Source of the DNA: a virus
Direction: 5' to 3' (one strand)
Virus record (IMG/VR): IMGVR_UViG_3300021440_000082
Location: 1-33,017 of that record
DNA length: 33,017 bases
Part shown: piece by piece, positions 13,896 to 22,771 of the stretch
Numbering within the stretch: the stretch's first letter is position 1
How the letters are laid out: each line of letters opens with the position of its first letter
The notes under the pieces: generated by a model
Told to the model about the DNA's origin: nothing
Seen by the model: only the letters and a program-made list of their open reading frames with translations
The model's database searches: none
Position numbers and translations under genes: made by a program

Positions 13896-14630
13896 TCACA
13901 CCGGGGACACGAACACGCTGGGGCTCGGCGGGCTCGCTGGCCCCGCGAGGAGCGGCACCGCCGCCGTCGGGTTCGCGCCGAGGGCGACGTTGCCCTGGAG
14001 CACAACTTTCGACGCGCACACCGTAAACTCTCCGGGCTTCAGATTCAGCCACGTCGTCGAGTCCGCCCGCATCGTGATCCCGTTGTCCTTGTCGAGCACG
14101 ACGGCGAACCCGTCGCCGTGCACCAGCATGACGCTCTCTCCGTCCGGATCGAACGCGAGCACGTGGGCCTTCGTCGCCGTCCCTCCGGCGTAGGCGTACG
14201 GCACATACAGGGTGGCCTTCGAGGCTTTGCCGTCTTCGGGCCCGCTCGAGGCCGCATCGTCGAAGGAGAGGAACGCGCCGCCGTACCCGACGAGGGCCAC
14301 CGAGCCCGCCTTCGGCTCCGGATACCGCCGGTTCAGCCGCAGGTCACGCCACGCGACGGGAGTGAGTTTCCCCCCGAGACGTACGGCCATCGCTTCCGCC
14401 GCGAGCTGGTCGCCCGACGCATCCGGGGGGCGCGGGCGGAACACGATGCCGGGGGCCCCGTACGCCTCGGCGTCGGGAGCGCTCTCCCCTGACGCCGTCT
14501 CGTCGTCGCTGTCGAGATCGCCGACCGCGCCTTCGCCTCCGACGAGTACTGCGGAGTGCCGGCCGACCACCGTCGATCCGACGACGCGCATGAACGACAC
14601 CAGAAACCCCGAGAGTAGCGACGGTCTCAT
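13896..14630 (-). CDS. Baseplate assembly/spike protein, gp45 (gpV)-like
   Basis: This 244-residue protein starts MRPSLLSGFLVSFMRVVGST after GGAGG, overlapping the upstream stop as ATGA. A small N-terminal beta domain (residues 13-40), an insertion rich in Asp/Glu/Ala (about 35-70), and a C-terminal series of glycine-spaced strands (HVLAFDPDGESVMLVHGDG, then FAVVLDKDNGITMRADST, then LKPGEFTVCASKVVLQGNVA) match the OB-fold plus beta-helix needle of phage spikes. In contractile phages this trimer forms the membrane-piercing tip. Order in the operon (P-like, then this) is as in Mu. Confidence 0.75.
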   Translation of the reverse strand: MRPSLLSGFLVSFMRVVGSTVVGRHSAVLVGGEGAVGDLDSDDETASGESAPDAEAYGAPGIVFRPRPPDASGDQLAAEAMAVRLGGKLTPVAWRDLRLNRRYPEPKAGSVALVGYGGAFLSFDDAASSGPEDGKASKATLYVPYAYAGGTATKAHVLAFDPDGESVMLVHGDGFAVVLDKDNGITMRADSTTWLNLKPGEFTVCASKVVLQGNVALGANPTAAVPLLAGPASPPSPSVFVSPV

Positions 14631-15781
14631 GCGAGCCTCCAGATCCCCCGGCCCACGCCGGTAAGCGTCGTGCGGTGCGACTCACCCGCGGAGCCGCGCA
14701 TAGTGCACTGCCAGACTAGGTACGGACCGTTTGCCGCGCCTGCAACATCGACGCGCACGTCAGCCACGGTGTCCACGCCGTACGGGATCTTCTGCGAGCC
14801 GGACCAGTACGAAAGCCCGTCGGTCTCGAGCGTCCACGAGTCCTTGTGCAGCGAGCGTCTCATCATCTCCCGGCGCGCCCGGCCCTCGGCCTGCGCCTTC
14901 GTTGTCACGCCCTCATCGATGACGATCGCAACGCGGTCAAGCGGGGAGTCTAGAAACGCCAGCGTACGGTCGAGCTCCACGCCTCGCGCCCGCGCCTTGC
15001 TCTGATCCTTCCCGCCGCCGATGCCGTACACGAAGAGCTTCGACGGAACGTCCTCGAAGTCTTCGGTCTTGCGCACGTCGAGCAGGTTGTTCGTGCGGCC
15101 CTGCGCGCCGCGCCTGCAGGTCATGACGTAGAGCGGATCCTGCGTGTCGTCGGGCGCGCCGATCACGATCCGGCCGTCCGCGGTGTCCCACATCATCAGA
15201 CCGAAGCGCGAGAGGTGCCGATCGACGAAGGCATAGATCGACTCCGGCGGATGCGGGCGCGCCTCCTCCTCCTTGATATCGTGGATCTCGAGCGCGGGCT
15301 TCGTCGGGGTGGAAGAGCTCCGCCCGGTGATGATGTTGCGCGCAAGGTCGGCGCGAAAGATGAGGTCCTTTTCCTCGAGCCGCATGCCCGCAAAGGCCTT
15401 CAGTACCACGTCCTTCAGGGTCGCCTTCGTCACTCCGATCGCGGGGTTCACGGCCGTGAATAGCGCGTCCGCAAGGAGCGTACGCACGACAACCTGGACC
15501 GTCGCCCCGGCGCTCGCCGAAACGGCAAGGTTGCGGGTCAGAAGTCGCCCGGTGATGCGCGGCGCATCGTTAACCGTAACCTTGAATCGTCCTCCGATCG
15601 CAATCGCGTCTCGGATGGCGGACCACGTACCCGAGTCGCCGAGCTCGAAGCGCGCGGCGGAGGGCTGAGTGAGGTCCGTCGCGATCTCGTACTGCGTGGC
15701 CCGGTCCACGACGATCGAGAAGTCCCCGCCCTGGATGGACTCGATCTGCACGGTGTCGCGTTCGCGCTTCACCATGCTCAC
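14627..15781 (-). CDS. Tail hub protein, Mu P/gp44-like (late control D family)
   Basis: This 384-residue protein starts at GTG 15781 (GTGA overlap) or ATG 15775. The layout of an N-terminal beta domain with VKRERDTVQIESIQGGDFSI and RFKVTVNDAPRITGRLLT, a middle IYAFVDRHLSRFGLMMWD segment, and a C-terminal GVELDRTLAFLDSPLDRVAI then QAEGRARREMMRRSL fits hub proteins of the gpD/gp44 family, which connect the tape measure end to the spike. Its neighbours are the N-like and gp45-like genes, consistent with the baseplate hub position. Confidence 0.8.
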   Translation of the reverse strand: MSMVKRERDTVQIESIQGGDFSIVVDRATQYEIATDLTQPSAARFELGDSGTWSAIRDAIAIGGRFKVTVNDAPRITGRLLTRNLAVSASAGATVQVVVRTLLADALFTAVNPAIGVTKATLKDVVLKAFAGMRLEEKDLIFRADLARNIITGRSSSTPTKPALEIHDIKEEEARPHPPESIYAFVDRHLSRFGLMMWDTADGRIVIGAPDDTQDPLYVMTCRRGAQGRTNNLLDVRKTEDFEDVPSKLFVYGIGGGKDQSKARARGVELDRTLAFLDSPLDRVAIVIDEGVTTKAQAEGRARREMMRRSLHKDSWTLETDGLSYWSGSQKIPYGVDTVADVRVDVAGAANGPYLVWQCTMRGSAGESHRTTLTGVGRGIWRLA

Positions 15782-16731
15782 CCAACGAAGACGAGCACGG
15801 GGGTGTTTGCGGGGATGTACGCGGGATCCTCGATCTGGCTGTTCACCCCGATGAGGTCCCGGACCGATTGACCCCGCTCCGTCGCGATGTCGTAGATGCT
15901 GCGGTCGGTCGCGTACCGCACGGTCACGGTCTTCGGGAGGCGCTCGCGCGACTCCATCTCCGCGCGAGCCGCGAACTCGATGAGGTCGAGGAGCCCCTGT
16001 CGCGCGCGCGAGCCCTCGGGGTCGTTCAGCTGCCCCCGGCCCGTGGCGGCGCTCGTGGCGGAGTCGTTGAGGAATCGAGCGGCGCGCATGACGCGGCCCG
16101 CCTGGTGCGCGATCGCAGCGGCGTAGTCCCCCGGCGTGTTCATCAGCCCGACGAGGTCAGCGGCGAGCTGCGTAATGTCCTCTATTGAGCCGTCCCAGCC
16201 GCCGATGGAGTCCATGTCGAACTGCGTGGTTTCCGCCTTGCGCTGGACCTGCGATTTCACGGACACCGCCTCGAAGGCCTCGCGGTCCAGGTCGTCTTCA
16301 TTGTCCGAGCAGAAAGAGGCCGTCAGGATCTCCCCGCCGCGGAAGTCGTCGCCGATCGCGCGCCGGTCCCACGTCGTGGGCTTCACGCGCATGTTGCGTT
16401 TCCACGGCAGGTGCAGCGTCGCCGTCTTCCCCGTCTTGAACTGCTTCAGCAGCGCCTCGAGGCGGTCGGGCCAGATCGCCGGCTGCCCATCGCCCTCGGT
16501 GTCGCCCTCGGCCACGTCGGGGTGGAACAGGAGCTCGAGCGTGAAATCGTCCGGCTCCGCGCCCGTCGAGTCGAGTTTCGCTCCGTCCTGCCACGGGCGC
16601 GCGTGCTTCACGATCCGGTTGCCGCCCTTCTCGGTGATCTGGCGGGCAATCACGCGGAGCTCGCTCTCCCCGTCGGCCATGTAGGTCGAAGGGCCTAGCC
16701 CTTCCCAGTCGTCGGGAGCTTCGTCCGCCAT
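15778..16731 (-). CDS. DNA circularisation/N-like tail protein with C-terminal LysM-like segment
   Basis: This 317-residue protein has two parts. The first (about 20-120) matches the 'DNA circularisation N' domain of Mu-like phages: an Arg/Lys-rich segment (GGNRIVKHARPWQDGAKLD), a beta strand (DDFTLELLFHP) and a helix with WPDRLEALLKQF. The end (about 265-317: VRYATDRSIYDIATERGQ, then DLIGVNSQIEDPAYIPAN) reads like a LysM or tail protein X motif that binds sugar chains or the tail tube end. The name is historical; in structural models such proteins sit between tape measure and baseplate. The ATG is at 16731, 37 bases after the tape measure gene stop. Confidence 0.78.
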   Translation of the reverse strand: MADEAPDDWEGLGPSTYMADGESELRVIARQITEKGGNRIVKHARPWQDGAKLDSTGAEPDDFTLELLFHPDVAEGDTEGDGQPAIWPDRLEALLKQFKTGKTATLHLPWKRNMRVKPTTWDRRAIGDDFRGGEILTASFCSDNEDDLDREAFEAVSVKSQVQRKAETTQFDMDSIGGWDGSIEDITQLAADLVGLMNTPGDYAAAIAHQAGRVMRAARFLNDSATSAATGRGQLNDPEGSRARQGLLDLIEFAARAEMESRERLPKTVTVRYATDRSIYDIATERGQSVRDLIGVNSQIEDPAYIPANTPVLVFVG

Positions 16732-16768
16732 CGCGGAGTCTCTACCGCAGAGAGAGCAGGCTCAGCCG

Positions 16769-18865
16769 TCAGTCCGCACTGCTTCCCGAGCCGTTGCCGG
16801 GTTTGGGCGGGAGGCCGTTGGATGCTCCGCCGCCGCCGGCGCTGCCCGCCGCGCGGTCGAAGGAACGGGACAGCCTCTCTGCCGCCTGCGCCGCGCGCTC
16901 CATCGAGCTTGCCGCCTTGTCGGAGGCCTGGTCCGTTCGGTTGAGGCGTGTGAGATCTGCCTTCGCCCGTGCGATGGCGTTCTCCTGCGTGTCGAACTGC
17001 ACATCTCCGGTCATGCTCGCCGCCCCACGGAACCATCGCTTCACCGCCCCTGTTGCACCCTGCTCGCCTTTCTCGGCATCCGCGATCGCCCGAGAAAGTC
17101 TCGCTCGCGCCGCTGCAATCTGGACCGGATCTCCGCTGGATTCGGCGGCGCCCGCTTGAGCTCTCGCTGCAGCCAGGCCGCCTTCGTTGCTGGCGTCCTC
17201 GGTGACCATCTTGTCGATCTGGTTCTTCCCGACTTCGTAGGCGAGGTAAGCGCCGAGGGCGGGACCGACCACGGAAGCGAAGACGTGCGCCGCCGCGCCC
17301 CATTTTCCGCTCGTCGCTGCCACGGCCGCAATCTCCGCGCCGATTGTGGCCGCCTGCTTCTTGCCGAAACCAGCGAGCAACTCTCCACCCATTGATGCGG
17401 CGCCACTGAAGGCGGGCCGTCCTCCTGCGAGCGCCATACCAGCGAGGGCAGGGTGCTCGGCGGCGAACTCGACGGCCTTGCCCAAGACGGAGGCGAGCTT
17501 CGGCAGGTGCGTGGCGAGCTTGTCGATCGCCTCCACGACTTCCTTCTTTTCGAACGAACGCTTGAATCGGTTCATCGCGTCGTCGAGCTGGCGCGCGGGG
17601 TCCTTGAGCCGCGCAGTCGCCTGCCGCTGCACGTCCGCTGCCGTGAGTGTTTGCTCGCTCGCAGCCTCGACTGCCGCGTCGAATGCGTCGAGGGCGGCGG
17701 CGCTGCGCTTCTTGTCCGTGCCTTTCGTATCCTCGAACGCCTTCGCGAAGGTCTCGCCAAAGCCGCTCATGATCTTGAGCTGCTCGCCCGAGAAGAGCTT
17801 GGCGAGCTCTTCGTGAGACCCCTTCGTCTTCACGATGATCTGCTCCATCGCGTCGTCGCGGATGTGGCCCTTCTTGTCGGTGAGCTTCAGGCCCGTGAGC
17901 TTCTGGATGTTCTTGATCTTGTCGGGGTCCGCCAGATCCGCCATGAGCGCCGAGACGCCGGTGACCGCGCCCTTCAGCGACTTGGTCGAGCCCTCCGCGA
18001 GGTTCATCATCCCGACCACGCGTTTTAGCCCCTCAGGCCCCTGAATCCCGATGGCCTTCGCCGCGGAACCGACCATGCCCAGTGTCGCGGAGAAGTCCTC
18101 CATCGATAGGCCGCCCTTGTTGCTCATCGCAATGACGGCCGCCATCGACTCGGGCAGCTGAGACGCCGTGATGCCGAACTTCTCGTTTAACGCGCCGACC
18201 ACGCTCGTGAGCTGCTCGACGGAGCCGGCTCCGGCCGTGGCTCCCTTCGCTACCTCATCGATCGCAGCCCGCGCGAAGTCTGCGTCCCCAATGTCGTCCC
18301 ACAGCTTACGGTAGGACGCGGCGATCTTGTCGTTGGACTGCTTCCAGCGAGATCCAACCGACTCGACGTCGCCTTGAATTGCTCGCCAGTCTTGCGCTTT
18401 TCCGGTCCCTGCCTGGATCGCAAACGCGAGGTCCTTGTACGTGCTGATTAGCTCGGTCGCGCCGTGGATGCCGGCGCCGACGGAGAGCGCACCACCGAGA
18501 GTCGCGGCCTGCGCAAGGTGCGTTCTGAGCGCTCCTCCGAGCTCCGACAGCGACTCCTTCGCGGCACCGATACCGGACTTGAAGCTCTTGGTAAAGAGCG
18601 AGGCTTTGCGGTGACTCCGCTCCGCGGCGTCTCCGACGTGGTCGACGGCCGACCCGACGCCTTTTGCTTCGCGCTCGACGTCCTTCAGTCCCGTCTTCGC
18701 CGCGGTCGTGAACGCCTTCGTTTCCTTGCCCGCCTCTTCGGCGCCGTCGCCGATGTCCTCGAGCGATTGCTCGACGGCCTCCGCCTCCTTCTGCAGAGTC
18801 TGCAGTGCGGTCAAGAAACCCGACGCAGCGAGGTTTAGGCGGACTGCGGCTTCTCTATCCGCCAT
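16769..18865 (-). CDS. Tail tape measure protein
   Basis: This 698-residue protein determines tail length and is ejected ahead of the DNA. An N-terminal helical segment (LNLAASGFLTALQTLQKE, then EAVEQSLEDIGDGAEEA) is followed by Ala/Gly-rich amphipathic helices and a hydrophobic stretch near 118-132 (AATLGGALSVGAG). A middle region contains KLTGLKLTDKKGHIRDDAME, typical of Mu-like tape measure proteins, and there are further hydrophobic helices around 480-560. At about 0.15 nm per residue the protein predicts a tail of roughly 100 nm, a calculation from length only. The ATG at 18865 has a GAGGAG site. The frameshift extension of the chaperone overlaps its first bases. Confidence 0.92.
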   Translation of the reverse strand: MADREAAVRLNLAASGFLTALQTLQKEAEAVEQSLEDIGDGAEEAGKETKAFTTAAKTGLKDVEREAKGVGSAVDHVGDAAERSHRKASLFTKSFKSGIGAAKESLSELGGALRTHLAQAATLGGALSVGAGIHGATELISTYKDLAFAIQAGTGKAQDWRAIQGDVESVGSRWKQSNDKIAASYRKLWDDIGDADFARAAIDEVAKGATAGAGSVEQLTSVVGALNEKFGITASQLPESMAAVIAMSNKGGLSMEDFSATLGMVGSAAKAIGIQGPEGLKRVVGMMNLAEGSTKSLKGAVTGVSALMADLADPDKIKNIQKLTGLKLTDKKGHIRDDAMEQIIVKTKGSHEELAKLFSGEQLKIMSGFGETFAKAFEDTKGTDKKRSAAALDAFDAAVEAASEQTLTAADVQRQATARLKDPARQLDDAMNRFKRSFEKKEVVEAIDKLATHLPKLASVLGKAVEFAAEHPALAGMALAGGRPAFSGAASMGGELLAGFGKKQAATIGAEIAAVAATSGKWGAAAHVFASVVGPALGAYLAYEVGKNQIDKMVTEDASNEGGLAAARAQAGAAESSGDPVQIAAARARLSRAIADAEKGEQGATGAVKRWFRGAASMTGDVQFDTQENAIARAKADLTRLNRTDQASDKAASSMERAAQAAERLSRSFDRAAGSAGGGGASNGLPPKPGNGSGSSAD

Positions 18866-18986
18866 CGCAAACGCTCCTCAGTTTCTCGAGCAGGTCGCGC
18901 CACTCGTTGGGCGCTCCATCGATGATCTTCTTCAGTCCTGGGACGTCGAGTGCTCCGGCGTCGAGATCCCGAACAATCGCGCAAAA
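18855..18986 (-). CDS. Likely -1 frameshift extension of the tail assembly chaperone
   Basis: This frame is open from upstream of 19100 to 18855 and overlaps the chaperone frame. Without an own ATG (only a TTG near 19115), it is best read as a C-terminal extension reached by a -1 slip, giving about 43 extra residues such as CAIVRDLDAGALDVPGLKKI and ending RSVCDGG. A U-UUU-GCG site on the minus strand (18983-18986) would allow one tRNA-Phe to slip. This is the standard gpG/gpGT-type arrangement: tube gene, chaperone with frameshift, tape measure overlapped by the extension. The exact slip site is inferred. Confidence 0.5.
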   Translation of the reverse strand, partial: FCAIVRDLDAGALDVPGLKKIIDGAPNEWRDLLEKLRSVCDGG

Positions 18987-19549
18987 GACTTGCCCGTCGG
19001 TGAGAGCAAGGCTTCCCTCGCCATACGCAGCACGAAGCTGGGCTGCGCGCGCCCAGCGATATCGGTCAAAGGGAGCATGTTGCCGGCCCTCCCGAGCTCG
19101 GCCACTTTCCTCCAAAACCGGTCCTCGGTGATATCCGCTTCTCGCGGGTCGAGCATCGCCTTGTAGGCGTTGATCCGCTCCTGCACGTCGTGAATGGATG
19201 ACTCGTCCAGCTCGGCGAGTTCCTCCACGTCGTACTTCTGAGCGTGCGGTTCCTCGTGCGTGCGGATCGCGCGAGCGAGCAGGCAGAGCTGCTCGACTTC
19301 GGCGAACAGGTCCTTGTCTCGCTCGGCGTCGAGCTTCTTCTTTGCAAAGAGAGCGCGAGCCGCGACGCGCGCCTCGATCTGATCGCTCGGCTGGGGGACG
19401 CAGACGCGGATCTTTCTCTCCTCGACGATGCCCGCGGGGTTCCGCATCCGCAGCACGTCGGCAAACATCAGTCGGCCGTTCTCGTGGCGAGAGACCTCGA
19501 GCTCCCCCCAGGTGCGCCCACCGAACTCTGGCAGCGGCTTATCGCTCAT
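18932..19549 (-). CDS. Tail assembly chaperone (Mu gp41-like position)
   Basis: The ATG at 19549 lies two bases after the tube gene stop, giving 205 residues (MSDKPLPEFGGRTWGELEV). The protein is helical and charged (ARALFAKKKLDAERDKDLF, then AELDESSIHDVQERINAYKA, then ITEDRFWRKVAELG), as expected for a soluble chaperone that coats the tape measure before the tube polymerises. The frame upstream to 19660 runs inside the tube gene and is not used. No direct family motif is recognised; the call rests on position between tube and tape measure and the overlapping -1 frame. Confidence 0.72.
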   Translation of the reverse strand: MSDKPLPEFGGRTWGELEVSRHENGRLMFADVLRMRNPAGIVEERKIRVCVPQPSDQIEARVAARALFAKKKLDAERDKDLFAEVEQLCLLARAIRTHEEPHAQKYDVEELAELDESSIHDVQERINAYKAMLDPREADITEDRFWRKVAELGRAGNMLPLTDIAGRAQPSFVLRMAREALLSPTGKSFARLFGISTPEHSTSQD

Positions 19550-19551
19550 GG

Positions 19552-19932
19552 TCACACCGGAGCGACGTCGAACTTGCCGATCACCGAGATCGTGAACTCG
19601 ATGTAGTTGTCGACGTTGCTCGTGATCTGCGGCTTGGTGAGCCGGCCCGTGAAGACCCACGTGACGCCCGGCGCCTTGATGCGGAGCTGCACCACCTTGC
19701 GCTTGCGGTACATCCCGAACCAGTCACGCTCGAAGCCATCCTGCGAGATCGCGCTCTTGAACGTGGCGGTGCCGGAGCGCGTGCCGCCGGTGGAGCCCGC
19801 CGGGTTCCGCCGCAGCGTAGCGACGATCTTCTCGCCGTCCTCGGTGACGCCAGAAACATCGAAGGCGTCCTGGAGATCGCCCGCGCCGAGCGCGACGCGC
19901 GCTTTGGGGTAGTCGAGAAATTCCTGGGACAT
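19552..19932 (-). CDS. Tail tube protein (Mu M/gp40-like)
   Basis: This 126-residue protein starts MSQEFLDYPKARVALGAG. Beta-strand-rich segments with conserved-looking turns (EKIVATLRRNPAGSTGG, then RKRKVVQLRIKAPGVTWVF, then NYIEFTISVIGKF) match short contractile tail tube proteins in size. It directly follows the sheath gene (six-base gap) and precedes the chaperone, as in Mu. It should form hexameric rings inside the sheath. Confidence 0.8.
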   Translation of the reverse strand: MSQEFLDYPKARVALGAGDLQDAFDVSGVTEDGEKIVATLRRNPAGSTGGTRSGTATFKSAISQDGFERDWFGMYRKRKVVQLRIKAPGVTWVFTGRLTKPQITSNVDNYIEFTISVIGKFDVAPV

Positions 19933-19938
19933 GCGCTA

Positions 19939-21459
19939 TCACCCGACCTTCGCGATGTAGAGACCGATCTTGGCGAGGATCTTGAAGACCTTCGCGGGAA
20001 TGAAGACGTCGACCTGGTTCGGGTCGGAGGCGTTGACGGTGACCGCGAGCGAGCCGTCGTCGACCGTCGACTGGAAGGCCACTCCGTCGATAACGCCCTT
20101 CGGCACCCAGAACGCGAGCGTGCGCTGCACGATGAACGCCTTCACGTCGCGCTCCTCGACCACTCCGGCGGGGAGATCCTCGTCTCCCTCCTGGCGGTTC
20201 TTGGCGATCTTCACCTGCCCGTCCGGGGCGATGAATTGCGCGGGCACCGCGGCGCGGAGATCCTTCGCGTAGTCGTATAGGGAGTCCGGCTCGTTGGTGT
20301 CGTAACAGCGCTTGTCCGGGTTCCCGAGCGTGTCCTGGGAATGGGTCGTGATCGACCGCATCACCATCGGGTCGCCTTGCGCCGTGTACGACAGCAGCGT
20401 GACGCCGTTCGAGAGCGCGTCGAGCGCCATCGGGTCGCTCGGCGTGTTCGCGGCCACGTCGGCGGCTCCGCGGAGGCGCTTCAGCGGCTGGAGCACGCGG
20501 TTCGCGTTGATCTCGCGTCGGCGGCGCCGCATGCGGTCGCCGAGCTCGGCCGCGGCGATCTCGCACGGCAGGGACTCGTAGTTGATGCCCAGCACGTGCT
20601 CGAGGTTCGGGTTGTTTCGGGCGACGGTGTTCGTCTTCGCCGCAGCGATCGTACCGTTCGAGCCGTACACGCATTGCTGCAGCTTCGCGCTCGAGCCGGC
20701 CTTGTACGTGTCGATGTGGGTAGCGATCTTCTGCGTGTTGCCTGTCGCGGACTGGGCATCCACGGCCGATAGGCACGGCAGGATGAAGTCGTACTCCCTG
20801 ACGCTGGCCGTCTGCAGAGCAGTCGTCAGATCGACCTCCGTCGTGCCGCCCGTGAGCGTGGCCCCGCCGGCGGTGAGCGTGCCGCCCGCGCCGCTGATCG
20901 TCACAACGCGGACAGGGATGTCGTTCCCTGCCGGCCCCTTCGAGCGAGCGGTCAGGTTGATCACCCCACCCGCACCAGCGCTTGCGACAGCCGGCAGGTC
21001 GGCGGAGTTCTGGTTGATTGCCGAGACGCCGTTCGTCTTCGCGAGGGTGTTCGCGTCACCGACGTTCCAGGCGACCAGCGAGAGCACGCCACTGATGTAG
21101 ACGCCGAACGTCATGTTCGACGTCGGGGTGCCGGCAAAGGTGAGCGTTTGCGTGGCCGCTGCACCCGCGGACTCCGCGCAGGCGACCAGGTCCACGAGAG
21201 CGAGAGGGTCGTTCGCGACGAGGGTCTTGTATGCGAAGTAGCCGGGGCCGCGACCGATTGCTGTTTCGACGTCCTCCGCGGAGTACACAGGGCGGAGCTC
21301 GGTGCCGATCGTGATGTTCCCCTGTCCGCTTGCCGGCGGGGAAATCATCAGACAGCGAAGCCCCGCTGCGCCCGGGCTGCTCGTTCCTCGGAGCAGGTCG
21401 ACGGTGAGATACAGGCCGGGTTTCGGGTTGCTCGGATCGACTGCAAGAGGCTGCGGCAT
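19939..21459 (-). CDS. Contractile tail sheath protein (Mu L/gp39-like)
   Basis: This 506-residue protein forms the contracting outer tail layer. The N-terminus has the usual attachment layout (KPGLYLTVDLLRGTSSPGAA, RPVYSAEDVETAIGRGPGYF) and a central variable beta domain (about 95-205, Gly/Thr/Ala-rich). A conserved C-terminal block follows: helix EIAAAELGDRMRRRRREINA, the VTLLSYTAQGDPMVMRSITT strand and the final VFIPAKVFKILAKIGLYIAK. Length is typical of Mu-like sheaths. The ATG overlaps the preceding stop as TGATG. This gene marks the phage as a myovirus. Confidence 0.93.
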   Translation of the reverse strand: MPQPLAVDPSNPKPGLYLTVDLLRGTSSPGAAGLRCLMISPPASGQGNITIGTELRPVYSAEDVETAIGRGPGYFAYKTLVANDPLALVDLVACAESAGAAATQTLTFAGTPTSNMTFGVYISGVLSLVAWNVGDANTLAKTNGVSAINQNSADLPAVASAGAGGVINLTARSKGPAGNDIPVRVVTISGAGGTLTAGGATLTGGTTEVDLTTALQTASVREYDFILPCLSAVDAQSATGNTQKIATHIDTYKAGSSAKLQQCVYGSNGTIAAAKTNTVARNNPNLEHVLGINYESLPCEIAAAELGDRMRRRRREINANRVLQPLKRLRGAADVAANTPSDPMALDALSNGVTLLSYTAQGDPMVMRSITTHSQDTLGNPDKRCYDTNEPDSLYDYAKDLRAAVPAQFIAPDGQVKIAKNRQEGDEDLPAGVVEERDVKAFIVQRTLAFWVPKGVIDGVAFQSTVDDGSLAVTVNASDPNQVDVFIPAKVFKILAKIGLYIAKVG

Positions 21460-21809
21460 CAGCTATTCCCTTTCGGCGCGTCGGCAGTGGTCTCCTCAGC
21501 GCCCTGGACTCCGTTGGCTGCGGCGTCGCGCTCCTGCTCGAATTCGAGCCACGCGCGATAGTCCGCTTCACTGCGCTCGATCAGGTCGCCGTTCCTCAGC
21601 TGATGCTGGAGGTCTCGACCGTACCGAGCGCAGTACTCGCCGGTGAGAGCTACGACCTGCTCGAGGTCCCATACGATGCGCTCCCCCGAGGCTCGCGCCT
21701 CTTCCTCGGTCGCGCGTCGTGCACCGATGAAGCTCTGGGGAGAGTCCGACCGTGAGACGAGGCGTCCGGGAGCGGCGCTCACGAATTGTACGAACTGCGG
21801 CTCAGCCAT
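21459..21809 (-). CDS. Small protein upstream of the sheath, Mu gp38/DUF2635-like position
   Basis: This 116-residue protein starts MAEPQFVQFVSAAPGRLV. The middle part is helical (VWDLEQVVALTGEYCARY), followed by LRNGDLIERSEADYRAWLEF and an acidic Ala-rich tail. A short FVSAAPGRLV segment and 'NGDLIER' recall DUF2635 proteins, which lie just before the sheath in Mu-like phages, but the match is weak and the length greater. Coupled to the sheath by TGATG. Confidence 0.55.
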   Translation of the reverse strand: MAEPQFVQFVSAAPGRLVSRSDSPQSFIGARRATEEEARASGERIVWDLEQVVALTGEYCARYGRDLQHQLRNGDLIERSEADYRAWLEFEQERDAAANGVQGAEETTADAPKGNS

Positions 21810-21853
21810 CGCGGCGTAAGCTGGCAGCCGCGGATCCGGGTGACCCTGACCCT

Positions 21854-22771
21854 TTACGTCTTGGTCATTGGCACGGTGATGTCCGGCAGGTCGATCTTCG
21901 CGCTGCCCTGCTCGGTCGTCTGCTCGCGGATGCGAGTGCGCATCCAGTCGTTGAACTGAGCGTCACCCTGGAACTGCATCGACGCGATCGTGCCGACTCG
22001 AATCAGGTCAACGTAGGACGTCGGTGTGACCTTGTAGACGCGCGCCTCGAGGATCTCCGTCCCGGGGCTGTTCGACAGGCGGAGCTTGCGAGCGACAGCG
22101 CGCTGGTGCAGCCGTCCCATCACCGCGTCTCGGATGGCGTCTCCCTCGTCGCGGCGTTCGCCCTCCGTGTCGAGCCGGCTCGTGATCAGAAAGAGAGACC
22201 AGGTGTGCCGGTACAGCACCGTGTCGACTCCGGTCCGAGCGGTCCGTGGTCCAGGGCTCGAGCCCATCGAGCCGCCGAGCGGCTGCGTTGCCTCCCATGC
22301 GAGCACGAGGGCGGGTGACTCAGAGACCTGCGCGCGGAAGAGCTGCTCGACGTCGGCGCGGTCGATCTGCTTGTACAAGCGCACCTGCCGAATCGGACTC
22401 ACCGCGAGGAACGCCCCCCCGGAGATTCCGGAGGCGTCCGCGGTGGCCGTCTCCTCGAGACCGCTGATCGTCGGAGCCCATCGGAACACAGTCCCGCTTT
22501 CCGAGTTGCCGATCGGTCCGCCGTGGAGAGCGGCAACGTCCACGAGCGTCCCCGCCGCGGTCACCGTCCAGCCGGCGGCGTTCGCGGCGTTCGGCTGCAC
22601 GAAGGCGATGCCCGACTCGTCGAGGCTGCCGCGGATCGGCACGGCCATCGCTCCGGGCTTCAGCACCACACTCGCGCCCGTCGCCCTCACGAGCAGCTTG
22701 CCGCTGGCCGCTGGTCCCGTGAGCGGTTGGAGGGCCGCGCAGATTGCTCGAGCAACGTCGACGGTGTTCAA
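21854..22771 (-). CDS. gp37-like tail terminator protein (head-tail joining)
   Basis: This predicted protein of about 305 residues starts with TTG at 22771 (MNTVDVARAICAALQPL), overlapping the previous stop as TTGA. Another TTG at 22795 adds eight residues. The helical N-terminus and mixed C-terminal part (LYRHTWSLFLITSRLDTEGE, then GDAIRDAVMGRLHQRAV, then RVYKVTPTSYVDLIRVG) fit Mu gp37/DUF1834-like proteins, but the Mu protein is shorter; here a beta-rich insert at about 40-150 is present. The place between the morphogenesis genes and the gp38/sheath pair agrees with a tail terminator. Confidence 0.6.
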   Translation of the reverse strand: MNTVDVARAICAALQPLTGPAASGKLLVRATGASVVLKPGAMAVPIRGSLDESGIAFVQPNAANAAGWTVTAAGTLVDVAALHGGPIGNSESGTVFRWAPTISGLEETATADASGISGGAFLAVSPIRQVRLYKQIDRADVEQLFRAQVSESPALVLAWEATQPLGGSMGSSPGPRTARTGVDTVLYRHTWSLFLITSRLDTEGERRDEGDAIRDAVMGRLHQRAVARKLRLSNSPGTEILEARVYKVTPTSYVDLIRVGTIASMQFQGDAQFNDWMRTRIREQTTEQGSAKIDLPDITVPMTKT

